From NCBI RefSeq assembly GCF_036002945.1, contig NZ_CP108529.1, positions 3,596,001 to 3,660,000 on the forward strand: a DNA stretch of 64,000 bases, given 5' to 3'. Below are positions 7,892 to 15,159 of this stretch, piece by piece (the first letter of the stretch is position 1; every line of letters begins with the position of its first letter). The notes under the pieces are model-generated. The model saw only the letters and a list, made by a program, of their open reading frames with translations, did not search any database and was not told the DNA's origin. The position numbers and the translations under genes were made by a program. This stretch comes from Streptomyces sp. NBC_01224. Its GTDB lineage: Bacteria > Actinomycetota > Actinomycetes > Streptomycetales > Streptomycetaceae.

Positions 7892-9652
7892 ATGCAGATC
7901 CACAAGTACGACACCGTCATCGTCGGCGCCGGCGGCGCCGGCATGCGCGCGGCCATCGAGTCCACGAAGCGCAGCCGTACCGCCGTGCTCACGAAGCTCT
8001 ACCCGACCCGCTCCCACACGGGCGCCGCGCAGGGCGGCATGGCCGCCGCGCTCGCCAACGTGGAAGAGGACAACTGGGAGTGGCACACCTTCGACACGAT
8101 CAAGGGTGGCGACTACCTGGTCGACCAGGACGCCGCCGAGATCCTGGCGAAGGAGGCCATCGACTCCGTTCTCGACCTGGAGAAGATGGGCCTGCCGTTC
8201 AACCGCACGCCCGAGGGCAAGATCGACCAGCGTCGCTTCGGCGGCCACAGCCGTAACCACGGCGAGGCCCCGGTCCGCCGGTCCTGCTACGCCTCGGACC
8301 GCACCGGCCACATGATCCTCCAGACGCTCTACCAGAACTGCGTCAAGGAGGGCGTGGAGTTCTTCAACGAGTTCTACGTCCTGGACCTCCTGCTCCAGGA
8401 GGACCCCGAGACCGGGCTGAAGAAGTCCGCGGGCGTCGTCGCGTACGAGCTGGCGACCGGCGAGATCCACGTCTTCCAGGCGAAGGCGATCATCTTCGCC
8501 TCCGGCGGCACCGGCAAGTTCTTCAAGGTGACGTCCAACGCGCACACCCTGACCGGTGACGGCCAGGCCGCCGCCTGGCGCCGCGGCCTGCCGCTGGAGG
8601 ACATGGAGTTCTTCCAGTTCCACCCGACGGGCATCTGGCGCATGGGCATCCTGCTGACGGAGGGCGCCCGTGGTGAGGGCGGCATCCTCCGCAACAAGGA
8701 CGGCGAGCGCTTCATGGAGAAGTACGCGCCCGTCATGAAGGACCTCGCCTCCCGTGACGTCGTGTCCCGCTCCATCTACACGGAGATCCGTGAGGGCCGC
8801 GGCTGCGGTCCCGAGGGCGACCACGTCTACCTCGACCTCACGCACCTGCCGCCGGAGCAGCTGGACGCCAAGCTCCCGGACATCACCGAGTTCGCGCGTA
8901 CGTACCTCGGCATCGAGCCCTACACGGACCCGATTCCGATCCAGCCGACCGCGCACTACGCCATGGGCGGCATCCCGACCAACGTCGAGGGCGAGGTGCT
9001 GGCCGACAACACCACCGTCGTCCCGGGCCTGTACGCCGCCGGCGAGGTCGCGTGCGTCTCGGTGCACGGCGCCAACCGTCTGGGCACCAACTCGCTGCTC
9101 GACATCAACGTCTTCGGACGCCGCTCGGGCATCGCCGCCGCCGAGTACTCCGCGAAGAACGACTTCGTCGAGCTTCCCGAGAACCCGGCGCAGATGGTCG
9201 TCGACCAGGTCGAGCGGCTGCGCAACTCGACGGGCACCGAGCGGGTCTCGACGATCCGTCTGGAGCTGCAGGAGTGCATGGACGCCAACGTGATGGTGTT
9301 CCGTACCGAGCAGACCATCAAGACGGCCGTCGACAAGATCGCCGAGCTGCGCAAGCGCTACCTCAACGTGTCCATCCAGGACAAGGGCAAGCGGTTCAAC
9401 ACGGACCTCCTGGAGGCCATCGAGCTGGGCAACCTGCTCGACCTTGCCGAGGTCATGGCGACCTCCGCGCTGGCCCGTAAGGAGTCCCGCGGCGGTCACT
9501 ACCGCGAGGACTACCCGAACCGCGACGACGTCAACTTCATGCGCCACACCATGGCGTACCGCGAGGTCGCCGACGACGGCACCGAGTCGATCCGGCTCGA
9601 CTACAAGCCGGTCGTCCAGACCCGCTACCAGCCGATGGAGCGTAAGTACTGA
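7892..9652 (+). CDS. sdhA: Succinate dehydrogenase flavoprotein subunit SdhA
   Basis: About 586 residues, normal for SdhA. The FAD-binding Rossmann motif is [13 protein letters not shown] (residues 10-22). [15 protein letters not shown] carries the histidine that binds FAD covalently. HPTG and [15 protein letters not shown] are further signature elements, and the C-terminal domain is rich in Arg. It oxidises succinate to fumarate in the TCA cycle. The ATG at 7892 follows AGAGGAAATC. The stop codon overlaps the sdhB start by one base (TGATG). Confidence 0.97.
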   Translation: MQIHKYDTVIVGAGGAGMRAAIESTKRSRTAVLTKLYPTRSHTGAAQGGMAAALANVEEDNWEWHTFDTIKGGDYLVDQDAAEILAKEAIDSVLDLEKMGLPFNRTPEGKIDQRRFGGHSRNHGEAPVRRSCYASDRTGHMILQTLYQNCVKEGVEFFNEFYVLDLLLQEDPETGLKKSAGVVAYELATGEIHVFQAKAIIFASGGTGKFFKVTSNAHTLTGDGQAAAWRRGLPLEDMEFFQFHPTGIWRMGILLTEGARGEGGILRNKDGERFMEKYAPVMKDLASRDVVSRSIYTEIREGRGCGPEGDHVYLDLTHLPPEQLDAKLPDITEFARTYLGIEPYTDPIPIQPTAHYAMGGIPTNVEGEVLADNTTVVPGLYAAGEVACVSVHGANRLGTNSLLDINVFGRRSGIAAAEYSAKNDFVELPENPAQMVVDQVERLRNSTGTERVSTIRLELQECMDANVMVFRTEQTIKTAVDKIAELRKRYLNVSIQDKGKRFNTDLLEAIELGNLLDLAEVMATSALARKESRGGHYREDYPNRDDVNFMRHTMAYREVADDGTESIRLDYKPVVQTRYQPMERKY

Positions 9653-10410
9653 TGGCTACCCCGACTATGGACAAGGTGGAAGCGGAGTCCGCCGCCTCCC
9701 CGTACATCACGGTCACCTTCCGGATCCGCCGCTTCAACCCCGAGGTCTCCGACGAGGCCCAGTGGCAGGACTTCCAGATCGAGATCGACCCGAAGGAGCG
9801 TGTTCTCGACGCCCTTCACAAGATCAAGTGGGAGGTCGACGGCACGCTGACGTTCCGTCGCTCCTGCGCGCACGGCATCTGCGGCTCCGACGCGATGCGG
9901 ATCAACGGCAAGAACAGGCTCGCCTGCAAGACGCTGATCAAGGACATCAACCCGGAGAAGCCGATCACGGTCGAGGCCATCAAGGGCCTCACGGTCCTCA
10001 AGGACCTCGTGGTCGACATGGACCCGTTCTTCCAGGCGTACCGCGATGTCATGCCCTTCCTCATCACCAAGGGGAACGAGCCGACCCGCGAGCGTCTGCA
10101 GTCCGCCGAGGACCGCGAGCGATTCGACGACACCACCAAGTGCATCCTGTGCGCCGCGTGCACGTCCTCGTGCCCGGTGTTCTGGAACGACGGCCAGTAC
10201 TTCGGCCCGGCGGCGATCGTCAATGCGCACCGCTTCATCTTCGACTCGCGTGACGAGGGCGGCGAGCAGCGTCTGGAGATCCTCAACGACCGTGACGGTG
10301 TGTGGCGTTGCCGCACCACCTTCAACTGCACGGACGCCTGCCCGCGTGGCATCGAGGTCACCAAGGCGATCCAGGAGGTCAAGCGGGCGCTGATCACGCG
10401 CCGCTTCTGA
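9652..10410 (+). CDS. sdhB: Succinate dehydrogenase iron-sulfur subunit SdhB
   Basis: About 252 residues. The N-terminal ferredoxin domain binds a [2Fe-2S] cluster through SCAHGICGSDAM plus a later Cys (NRLACKT). The C-terminal domain carries CILCAACTSSCP and later CRTTFNCTDACPRG for the [4Fe-4S] and [3Fe-4S] clusters. It carries electrons from the SdhA flavin to quinone. The ATG at 9652 overlaps the sdhA stop, so the two are translationally coupled. A strong hairpin terminator follows at 10437-10479. Confidence 0.97.
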   Translation: MATPTMDKVEAESAASPYITVTFRIRRFNPEVSDEAQWQDFQIEIDPKERVLDALHKIKWEVDGTLTFRRSCAHGICGSDAMRINGKNRLACKTLIKDINPEKPITVEAIKGLTVLKDLVVDMDPFFQAYRDVMPFLITKGNEPTRERLQSAEDRERFDDTTKCILCAACTSSCPVFWNDGQYFGPAAIVNAHRFIFDSRDEGGEQRLEILNDRDGVWRCRTTFNCTDACPRGIEVTKAIQEVKRALITRRF

Positions 10411-10436
10411 CCGCCACCGGCGCACCGGTTGCATCC

Positions 10437-10479
10437 GAGGCCCCGTTCTCCGCACGAACACTGCGGGAAGCGGGGCCTC
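10437..10479 (+). terminator. Terminator of the sdhCDAB operon
   Basis: GAGGCCCCG (10437-10445) pairs exactly with CGGGGCCTC (10471-10479). The interior pairs further (CCGCA with TGCGG), giving one long hairpin. It is followed by a short T-containing tract (TTGCTGC) and lies 27 bp after the sdhB stop. Confidence 0.8.
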
Positions 10480-10591
10480 TTGCTGCATCGCTCGGGTCTT
10501 GACGGTACGGTCATGCGGAACCGGACACCGGTTCGCCGCCTCCGGCGCAGCAAGGCACGGGGCGCACAGGCTTGATCGAAAGCGGGGAACG

Positions 10592-11194
10592 TTGAGCGAT
10601 CCGAATCCGTACGCGGACGACTCATACAAGTGGGGGCCTCCCCAGCAGCCGGGCAATCCGCCCACCGTCGCGGACGGCCAGGGGCATGGCCCGCCCGGCT
10701 CGGGCGCGCCGGCCTACGGCTACCCGCAGCAGCTGCCCGATTCCGCGGCCCAGCCCGGCCCCGGTTACGGCTACCCGCAGGGCCAGGCGGCCCAGCCGAC
10801 CATGCCCGGTTACGGCTTCCCGCAGCAGCCGGGCGCACTGCCCGGCGGCGGTGTGCCGATGCTGACGTTCGGCGACATCGCCGTCATGAACGACCAGATC
10901 GTGACGCCGGCCGGCACGATGCCCCTCAAGGGCGCCGTGTGGACGGCCACGGACCTGTCGCGCACCGAGGAGAAGATCCCGACGGTCGCGATCGTGCTCG
11001 CGATCGTCTTCGCGCTGCTCTGCCTGGTCGGTCTGCTCTTCCTCCTGATGAAGGAGAAGCAGACGACCGGCTTCATCCAGGTCTCGGTGACCAGCGGCGG
11101 CAGGCACCACTCGACGATGATCCCGGCGATGGGCCCGGAGACCTTCCCTATGGTGATGGCGCAGCTCAACACGGCCCGCGCGATGAGCATCTGA
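10592..11194 (+). CDS. Pro/Gly/Tyr/Gln-rich membrane protein, 200 aa
   Basis: The first 90 residues are low-complexity, rich in Pro, Gly, Gln and Tyr, with repeats of YGYPQ and GYGFPQQ. A compact region (LTFGDIAVMNDQIVTPAGTM) follows, then one strong membrane helix (PTVAIVLAIVFALLCLVGLL, about residues 130-150). The rest is a small domain ending in MVMAQLNTARAMSI. The function is unknown; the layout is of a tail-like single-span membrane protein. I place the start at TTG 10592, giving LSDPNPYADD, because the disordered tail begins there. The nearby GGGGA is only three bases away, so an upstream ATG at 10499 remains possible. Confidence 0.7.
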   Translation: MSDPNPYADDSYKWGPPQQPGNPPTVADGQGHGPPGSGAPAYGYPQQLPDSAAQPGPGYGYPQGQAAQPTMPGYGFPQQPGALPGGGVPMLTFGDIAVMNDQIVTPAGTMPLKGAVWTATDLSRTEEKIPTVAIVLAIVFALLCLVGLLFLLMKEKQTTGFIQVSVTSGGRHHSTMIPAMGPETFPMVMAQLNTARAMSI

Positions 11195-11206
11195 CGGTCC
11201 GCGGGG

Positions 11207-11555
11207 ATGGGCCGCCTCCAGCACCCCGTCACCGTCGTCGCGCCGGATCGTGACCGGCTCCACGCGTACGCCGGGCTGGTCTGCGATCTCGCCGAATCCA
11301 TCCGGGCCCGGGGTCGGGACATCGTGCTGCCGGACGGGCGGACGGTACGTCGATGTCACGCCGACCCTGCACGGGCGCCTGCTGCTGCGGCCGGTCGCCG
11401 CGTTCCCCCTGCGGCGCGGCTTCCGTTCGTCGGTGGAGCAGGCGGCCGCGCAGTGGAACGAGATGCCCGGCCGCATCCTGGCGCAGGATCTGGACGAATT
11501 CCGGGCGGAGCCGGCCGATCACGTCGTCAAAGACCCTGACGACGAAGCCGGCTGA
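11207..11555 (+). pseudogene. Small conserved protein split by a frameshift near 11340
   Basis: Two adjacent frames together make one coherent protein of about 115 residues. The first runs from ATG 11207 (HPVTVVAPDRDRLHAYAGLV ... ARGRDIVLPDG). It continues, one base out of frame, from about 11343 as YVDVTPTLHGRLLLRPVAAF through to the stop at 11555. Both parts have strong third-position GC in their own frame and poor GC3 in the other, which shows that the gene was recently intact. The break falls in the GC-rich run CGGGCGGACGG (11336-11346). A sequencing error is possible. I do not recognise the family. Confidence 0.7.
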
Positions 11556-11574
11556 GCGCCCGGCACCCCGCGCC

Positions 11575-12084
11575 TCAGTCCCACTCGGCGCCGCCCCGGT
11601 CCTCGGCGACCACCATGATGCGCCGCAGCATGTCGTTGAGCAGCGTGCGTTCGTCCTTGTCGAGGACGCCGAGCAGCCGGTACTCCTCGTGACCGAGGAC
11701 ATCCATCGCGCCCAGCCAGGTCGAGCGGCCCTCGTCGGTGAGTTCCACATCGACCCGTCGGCGGTCGGTGGTGGAGGGCGTACGGCGGACGAAGCCGCGC
11801 CTTTCGAGCGCGTCCAGCCGGCCGGTGACGGAGGCGGGCGCGAGGTCGAGGTCGGCGGCGAGCTCGGAGGGGGCCGCCTTCCCGCCGCGTCCGGCCAGCT
11901 TGTGGAGCGTGTCGAACTCCTGGCGGTCAAGGTCGAAGTCGACCAGGGACTGTTCGCGTACCCGGCGCAGATGGACGGAGAGTTTCTTCATACGGGTCAC
12001 CGCGCCCTCGACATCGGGATCGAGGTGGGGAAGGACGGGCTTCCAGCGCTCCACATGTCCGTCGGTCCAGTCGCGTCGCTCCAT
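11575..12084 (-). CDS. MarR-family transcriptional regulator
   Basis: About 169 residues, typical of MarR. The winged helix covers residues 60-130: QEFDTLHKLAGRG, SELAADLDLAPASVTGRLDA as helix-turn-helix, and RTPSTTDRRRVDVELTDEG as the wing with its conserved DxRxxxvxLT motif. It should act as a dimer and repress until it binds a small molecule. The ATG at 12084 (MERRDWTDG) is preferred over a longer frame starting at 12180, which would run through the operator region. It is divergent from an MFS exporter gene, with a 33-bp dyad between them, so the exporter and itself are the probable targets. Confidence 0.9.
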   Translation of the reverse strand: MERRDWTDGHVERWKPVLPHLDPDVEGAVTRMKKLSVHLRRVREQSLVDFDLDRQEFDTLHKLAGRGGKAAPSELAADLDLAPASVTGRLDALERRGFVRRTPSTTDRRRVDVELTDEGRSTWLGAMDVLGHEEYRLLGVLDKDERTLLNDMLRRIMVVAEDRGGAEWD

Positions 12085-12128
12085 GGGGAAAGCGTACGCC
12101 CGGCCCCCAACTATGCTTCGGTACAAGA

Positions 12129-12161
12129 TATTTCGTTGACGAATAATTCGATACCGAAATA
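12129..12161. promoter_or_regulatory. 33-bp dyad between the marR and MFS genes, probable MarR operator
   Basis: The segment is symmetric about base 12145. TATTTCG (12129-12135) matches CGAAATA (12155-12161), and the centre reads CGAAT-A-ATTCG (12140-12150). Only three position pairs between these blocks do not match. It can also be read as two TTCG-N4-CGAA boxes 15 bp apart (12132-12143 and 12147-12158). It covers the predicted promoter of the MFS gene. Confidence 0.65.
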
Positions 12162-12165
12162 GATT
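12136..12165 (+). promoter_or_regulatory. Promoter of the MFS gene, probably giving leaderless mRNA
   Basis: TTGACG (12136-12141) and TAGATT (12160-12165) are separated by 18 bp and are good matches to a housekeeping promoter. The expected start of transcription is at or next to the ATG at 12172, and no ribosome binding site lies before that ATG. Confidence 0.55.
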
Positions 12166-12171
12166 ACGCGC

Positions 12172-13398
12172 ATGCCGCACCCCTTGCGCACGCGCGCCTT
12201 CCGCCTGCTCTTCATCGGACGCACCCTCTCCCTCCTCGGCGACTCCGCCATCCCCACCGCCCTCTCCCTGGCCGTCTATCTGGCCACAGGATCGACCGGA
12301 GCACTCGCCCTGGTCCTTGGGTGCGCGATGATCCCCAAGCTTCTCCTGCTGCCACTGGGCGGCGTCGTGGGCGACCGCTTCAACGCCCGCACCGTCGCAC
12401 TCACCACCGATCTCGTACGGTGCGTGACCCAGCTCTTCGTCGGCGCGGAGCTGCTCGGCGGCTCCCCCGCGCTCTGGCAGATCGCCCTCGCCGAGGCGAT
12501 CGGTGGCGCCGCCGGGGCGTTCGCGATGCCGACCGTGTCACCGCTGATCCGCGGCACCGTGGCGGAGTCGGGGCTGCTGCGCGCCAACTCACTGATGGCG
12601 GTGGTCAACAGCGCGACCCGGCTCGGCGGCCCGGCCCTCGCCGGAGCCCTGGTCCTCACCGCGGGCCCGGGCTGGGCCTTCGTGCTGGACGGCGCGAGCT
12701 TCGCGGTGAGCGCGGCGCTGCTGTCCGCCATGAAAGTCCGGCACGTACCCATCCCCCGGCGCTCCTTGCTCACCGACCTCAAGGAGGGCTGGAGCGAGGT
12801 CAGGGGCCGCGACTGGTACTGGACGAGCCTGATCGCCCACGCCGTCTGGAACGGCGCGGCGGCCGTCCTGATGACCGTGGGTCCGGCGCTCTTCGTCCGG
12901 GAGCTGGGCGGCAAGGGCGTCTGGGTCGCCCTCCTCCAGACCGGCGCGGTCGGCCTGCTCCTCGGCTCCCTGCTGGCCGGCCGGGCCCACCCGCGCCGCC
13001 CGGTCCTGATCGCCAACCTGGGCCTCGCCACGTACGCCCTCCCGCTCGGCCTGCTCGCCGTCCACGCACCCGTTGTCGTGACCATCGCCGCGTACGGCAT
13101 CGCACAGGCCGGCCTCGGCTTCCTCAACCCGGTCTGGGAGACCTCGGTCCAGTCCGCCGTGCCCGCGCACGCCCTGGCCCGCGTGACCTCGTACGACTGG
13201 CTGCTCTCCCTCGGCGCGATGCCGCTCGGATATGCCCTGGCCCCGCTCGCCGCCTCGGCCTGGGGCGCCGAAGTCCCCCTGGCCGTCGCCGCGGTGGCGG
13301 TCGGCGCCGCCTGTCTGGCGACGGCGGCGGTGCCGGGCGTACGGCGCTTCGGGGCGCCCGGCAAACGGGAAGAACGAGCCGCCGAGGTACCCGCTTGA
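12172..13398 (+). CDS. MFS exporter
   Basis: About 408 residues with around 12 hydrophobic segments and the layout of MFS drug-export proteins of the macrolide/enterobactin exporter type. Landmarks are FRLLFIGRTLSLLGDSAIPT at the N-terminus and the loop 2-3 motif GGVVGDRFNARTVAL, a variant of the MFS motif GxxxDRxxRR. The substrate is unknown. It is divergent from a MarR gene whose likely operator covers this promoter, which suggests an inducible efflux pump. The ATG at 12172 lacks a ribosome site; translation may be leaderless. Its stop codon (13396-13398) lies inside the first TetR-type palindrome of the next operon. Confidence 0.88.
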   Translation: MPHPLRTRAFRLLFIGRTLSLLGDSAIPTALSLAVYLATGSTGALALVLGCAMIPKLLLLPLGGVVGDRFNARTVALTTDLVRCVTQLFVGAELLGGSPALWQIALAEAIGGAAGAFAMPTVSPLIRGTVAESGLLRANSLMAVVNSATRLGGPALAGALVLTAGPGWAFVLDGASFAVSAALLSAMKVRHVPIPRRSLLTDLKEGWSEVRGRDWYWTSLIAHAVWNGAAAVLMTVGPALFVRELGGKGVWVALLQTGAVGLLLGSLLAGRAHPRRPVLIANLGLATYALPLGLLAVHAPVVVTIAAYGIAQAGLGFLNPVWETSVQSAVPAHALARVTSYDWLLSLGAMPLGYALAPLAASAWGAEVPLAVAAVAVGAACLATAAVPGVRRFGAPGKREERAAEVPA

Positions 13399-13408
13399 AC
13401 ATGTTCAA
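13395..13408. promoter_or_regulatory. TetR-type operator 1 (perfect 14-bp palindrome)
   Basis: TTGAAC-AT-GTTCAA, a perfect palindrome. Its left half also serves as a -35 box (TTGAAC, 13395-13400). A matching -10 (TACAGT, 13418-13423) sits 17 bp downstream. It overlaps the stop codon of the MFS gene. Confidence 0.7.
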
Positions 13409-13423
13409 AGACAGGTCTACAGT
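13395..13423 (+). promoter_or_regulatory. Promoter of the membrane protein-DCC-TetR operon
   Basis: The -35 TTGAAC (13395-13400) and -10 TACAGT (13418-13423) have ideal 17-bp spacing. The -35 lies inside operator 1, and operator 2 lies just beyond the expected transcription start. Confidence 0.6.
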
Positions 13424-13438
13424 CCATGACAACAGCTT

Positions 13439-13452
13439 TTGAACGCGTTCAA
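13439..13452. promoter_or_regulatory. TetR-type operator 2 (perfect 14-bp palindrome)
   Basis: TTGAAC-GC-GTTCAA has arms identical to operator 1 and is centred 44 bp downstream of it. It lies between the -10 box and the ATG at 13466, where a bound repressor would block transcription. Confidence 0.7.
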
Positions 13453-13465
13453 GGGAGGGTGGGGC

Positions 13466-13897
13466 ATGGACCTCACTGTTGTCGCGTACGTCATCTACCT
13501 GCTGATCAGCGTGGCGCTCACCATCTGGGTGGCGCGCACGCTCAGCCGCAACGGCAGGGTGTTCCTCGCCGATGTGCTGCACGGGAACGAGAAACTCGCC
13601 GATGCCGTCAACCACTTGCTGGTGGTCGGCTTCTACCTGGTCAACCTGGGCTTCGTCACCCTCTATCTGAGGAACGACGACGGGGTCGCCGACGCCCGCG
13701 GGCTCTTCGAGGCACTGTCGGTGAAGCTCGGCGTCGTCCTGCTCGTCCTCGGCGTGCTGCACCTCGGCAACGTCTATGTGCTCAACAAGATCCGCCGCAG
13801 GGGACTGATGGAGCGTGAGCAGACCCCGCCCGTACCGCCGCAGGGCTGGACAGGTCCGGGAAACGGTCCGTGGGCCGCACCCACCACCGGGGCCTGA
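13466..13897 (+). CDS. Integral membrane protein, 143 aa
   Basis: About 143 residues with three or four membrane helices: VVAYVIYLLISVALTIWVA, a central HLLVVGFYLVNLGFVTLYL, and VKLGVVLLVLGVLHLGNVYV. A proline-rich cytoplasmic tail follows. I do not recognise a named family. The ATG at 13466 follows AGGGAGGGTGGGGC. It is the first gene of an operon with the DCC thiol-disulfide oxidoreductase-like gene (7-bp gap) and a TetR gene, so it is probably controlled by that TetR through the two palindromes upstream. Confidence 0.82.
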   Translation: MDLTVVAYVIYLLISVALTIWVARTLSRNGRVFLADVLHGNEKLADAVNHLLVVGFYLVNLGFVTLYLRNDDGVADARGLFEALSVKLGVVLLVLGVLHLGNVYVLNKIRRRGLMEREQTPPVPPQGWTGPGNGPWAAPTTGA

Positions 13898-13904
13898 GCG
13901 CGCC

Positions 13905-14333
13905 ATGACGGCCGGAACAGGCGGGCAGCGACTGTCCGTCGAACGCCTCACGGTGCTGTACGACGCACAGTGCTCGCTCTGCGTCCATCTGCGCCAGTGG
14001 CTGCTGAAGCAGCGCCAACTCGTCCCGCTCGACCTCGTCCCGGCGGCCTCCGACGAGGCACGACGCTGCTTCCCCGGACTCGATCACGCCGGGACGCTCG
14101 CCGAGATCACCGTGATCGGCGACCGGGGGCAGATCTACCGCGGGACCGACGCATGGATCGTCTGCCTCTGGGCGCTGGCCGAACACCGGCCCAGATCCCA
14201 CTGGCTGACCACCCCGGCGGGCCGCCCGTTCGCCCGGGCGACCGTGCTCGCCGCCGCGAAGTACCGGTCGCTGACCGCGACACCGTGCGGCGCCGGGGAC
14301 AGTGCCTGTACGGTCCCCGGATCCGGGGACTGA
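13905..14333 (+). CDS. DCC family (DUF393) thiol-disulfide oxidoreductase-like protein
   Basis: About 142 residues. The defining motif YDAQCSLC (residues 20-27) gives the family its DxxCxxC signature; the region resembles a thioredoxin-fold active site. RGTDAWIVCLWAL near residue 85 is the second conserved element (usually ...G.dA...). The biochemical role of the family is not established. It lies between a small membrane protein and a TetR gene, with gaps of 7 and 23 bp, and is probably cotranscribed with both. Confidence 0.85.
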   Translation: MTAGTGGQRLSVERLTVLYDAQCSLCVHLRQWLLKQRQLVPLDLVPAASDEARRCFPGLDHAGTLAEITVIGDRGQIYRGTDAWIVCLWALAEHRPRSHWLTTPAGRPFARATVLAAAKYRSLTATPCGAGDSACTVPGSGD

Positions 14334-14356
14334 CCGGGGCGGATACCCTCGGGACT

Positions 14357-15067
14357 GTGGTGAAGGAAGCGAAGGACGTGAAGGAAGTCAAGGCTCCCAA
14401 GAGCGAGCAGACCCGCACACTCATCCTCGAAACCGCGCTCCGGCTCTTCCAGGAACGCGGCTACGACAAGACGACGATGCGGGCCATCGCCCAGGAGGCC
14501 GGCGTCTCCGTCGGGAACGCCTACTACTACTTCACGAACAAGGAACACCTCGTCCAGGGCTTCTACGACCGGCTCGCCGCCGAGCACGAAGCGGCGGTCC
14601 AGCCGGTCCTGGACGGCGACAAGGACCTCGCGGTGCGGATGCGCGGGGTCCTGCTCACGTGGCTGGACGTGGCGGAGCCGTACCACCGCTTCGCCGCCCA
14701 GTTCTTCAAGAACGCCGCCGACCCGGAGAGCCCGCTCAGCCCGTTCTCGGCGGATTCGGTCGCGGCCCGCGAGGCGGCGATCTCCATCCACCGGCGGTGC
14801 CTGGCCGGCTCGGACGCCAAGACCGATCCCGAACTGGCCGAGCTGTTGCCGCAGTTGATGTGGCTGATGCAGATGGGTCTGGTGCTCTACTGGGTGTACG
14901 ACCGGACGGAGCACACCGAACGCAGCCGCCGCCTGGTCGAGCGCTCCGCCCCGATCGGTGCCCGTGCCATCGCACTCTCCCGGTTCCGGGTGCTGCGACC
15001 TCTGGTGCGGCAGATTCACGAAGTGCTCGAGGAATTCCTGCCCGGCGCCGCGAAGCGTCGGGCCTAG
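14357..15067 (+). CDS. TetR-family transcriptional regulator
   Basis: About 236 residues. The N-terminal helix-turn-helix is clear: TLILETALRLFQERGYDKTT, MRAIAQEAGVSVGNAYYYF and TNKEHLVQGFYD (residues 17-70). The C-terminal ligand/dimer domain is large and contains several Trp and Met residues. It is last in the operon 13466-15067, and the operon promoter carries two perfect 14-bp palindromes, so negative autoregulation is likely. Two adjacent in-frame GTG codons (14357, 14360) are candidate starts; neither has a strong ribosome site. Confidence 0.9.
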   Translation: MVKEAKDVKEVKAPKSEQTRTLILETALRLFQERGYDKTTMRAIAQEAGVSVGNAYYYFTNKEHLVQGFYDRLAAEHEAAVQPVLDGDKDLAVRMRGVLLTWLDVAEPYHRFAAQFFKNAADPESPLSPFSADSVAAREAAISIHRRCLAGSDAKTDPELAELLPQLMWLMQMGLVLYWVYDRTEHTERSRRLVERSAPIGARAIALSRFRVLRPLVRQIHEVLEEFLPGAAKRRA

Positions 15068-15084
15068 GCAGGCCCCAGGCAGAA

Positions 15085-15117
15085 GGGCGGCCTCCCTGCA
15101 GTGCCGGGAGGCCGCCC
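15085..15117. terminator. Bidirectional terminator between tetR and the solute-binding protein gene
   Basis: A perfect 12-bp stem (15085-15096 with 15106-15117) and a 9-nt loop lie midway between two convergent genes. Confidence 0.8.
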
Positions 15118-15159
15118 CTCGGATCCTGTCGTACGCGCCGGGTCCGGCGCGGCGGACCG

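Noticed and set aside
7859..9547. 562-codon open frame antisense to sdhA
   Set aside because: Shadow of the sdhA coding strand; composition (Val, Arg, Asp, Leu, Gly) is typical of antisense frames in high-GC DNA.
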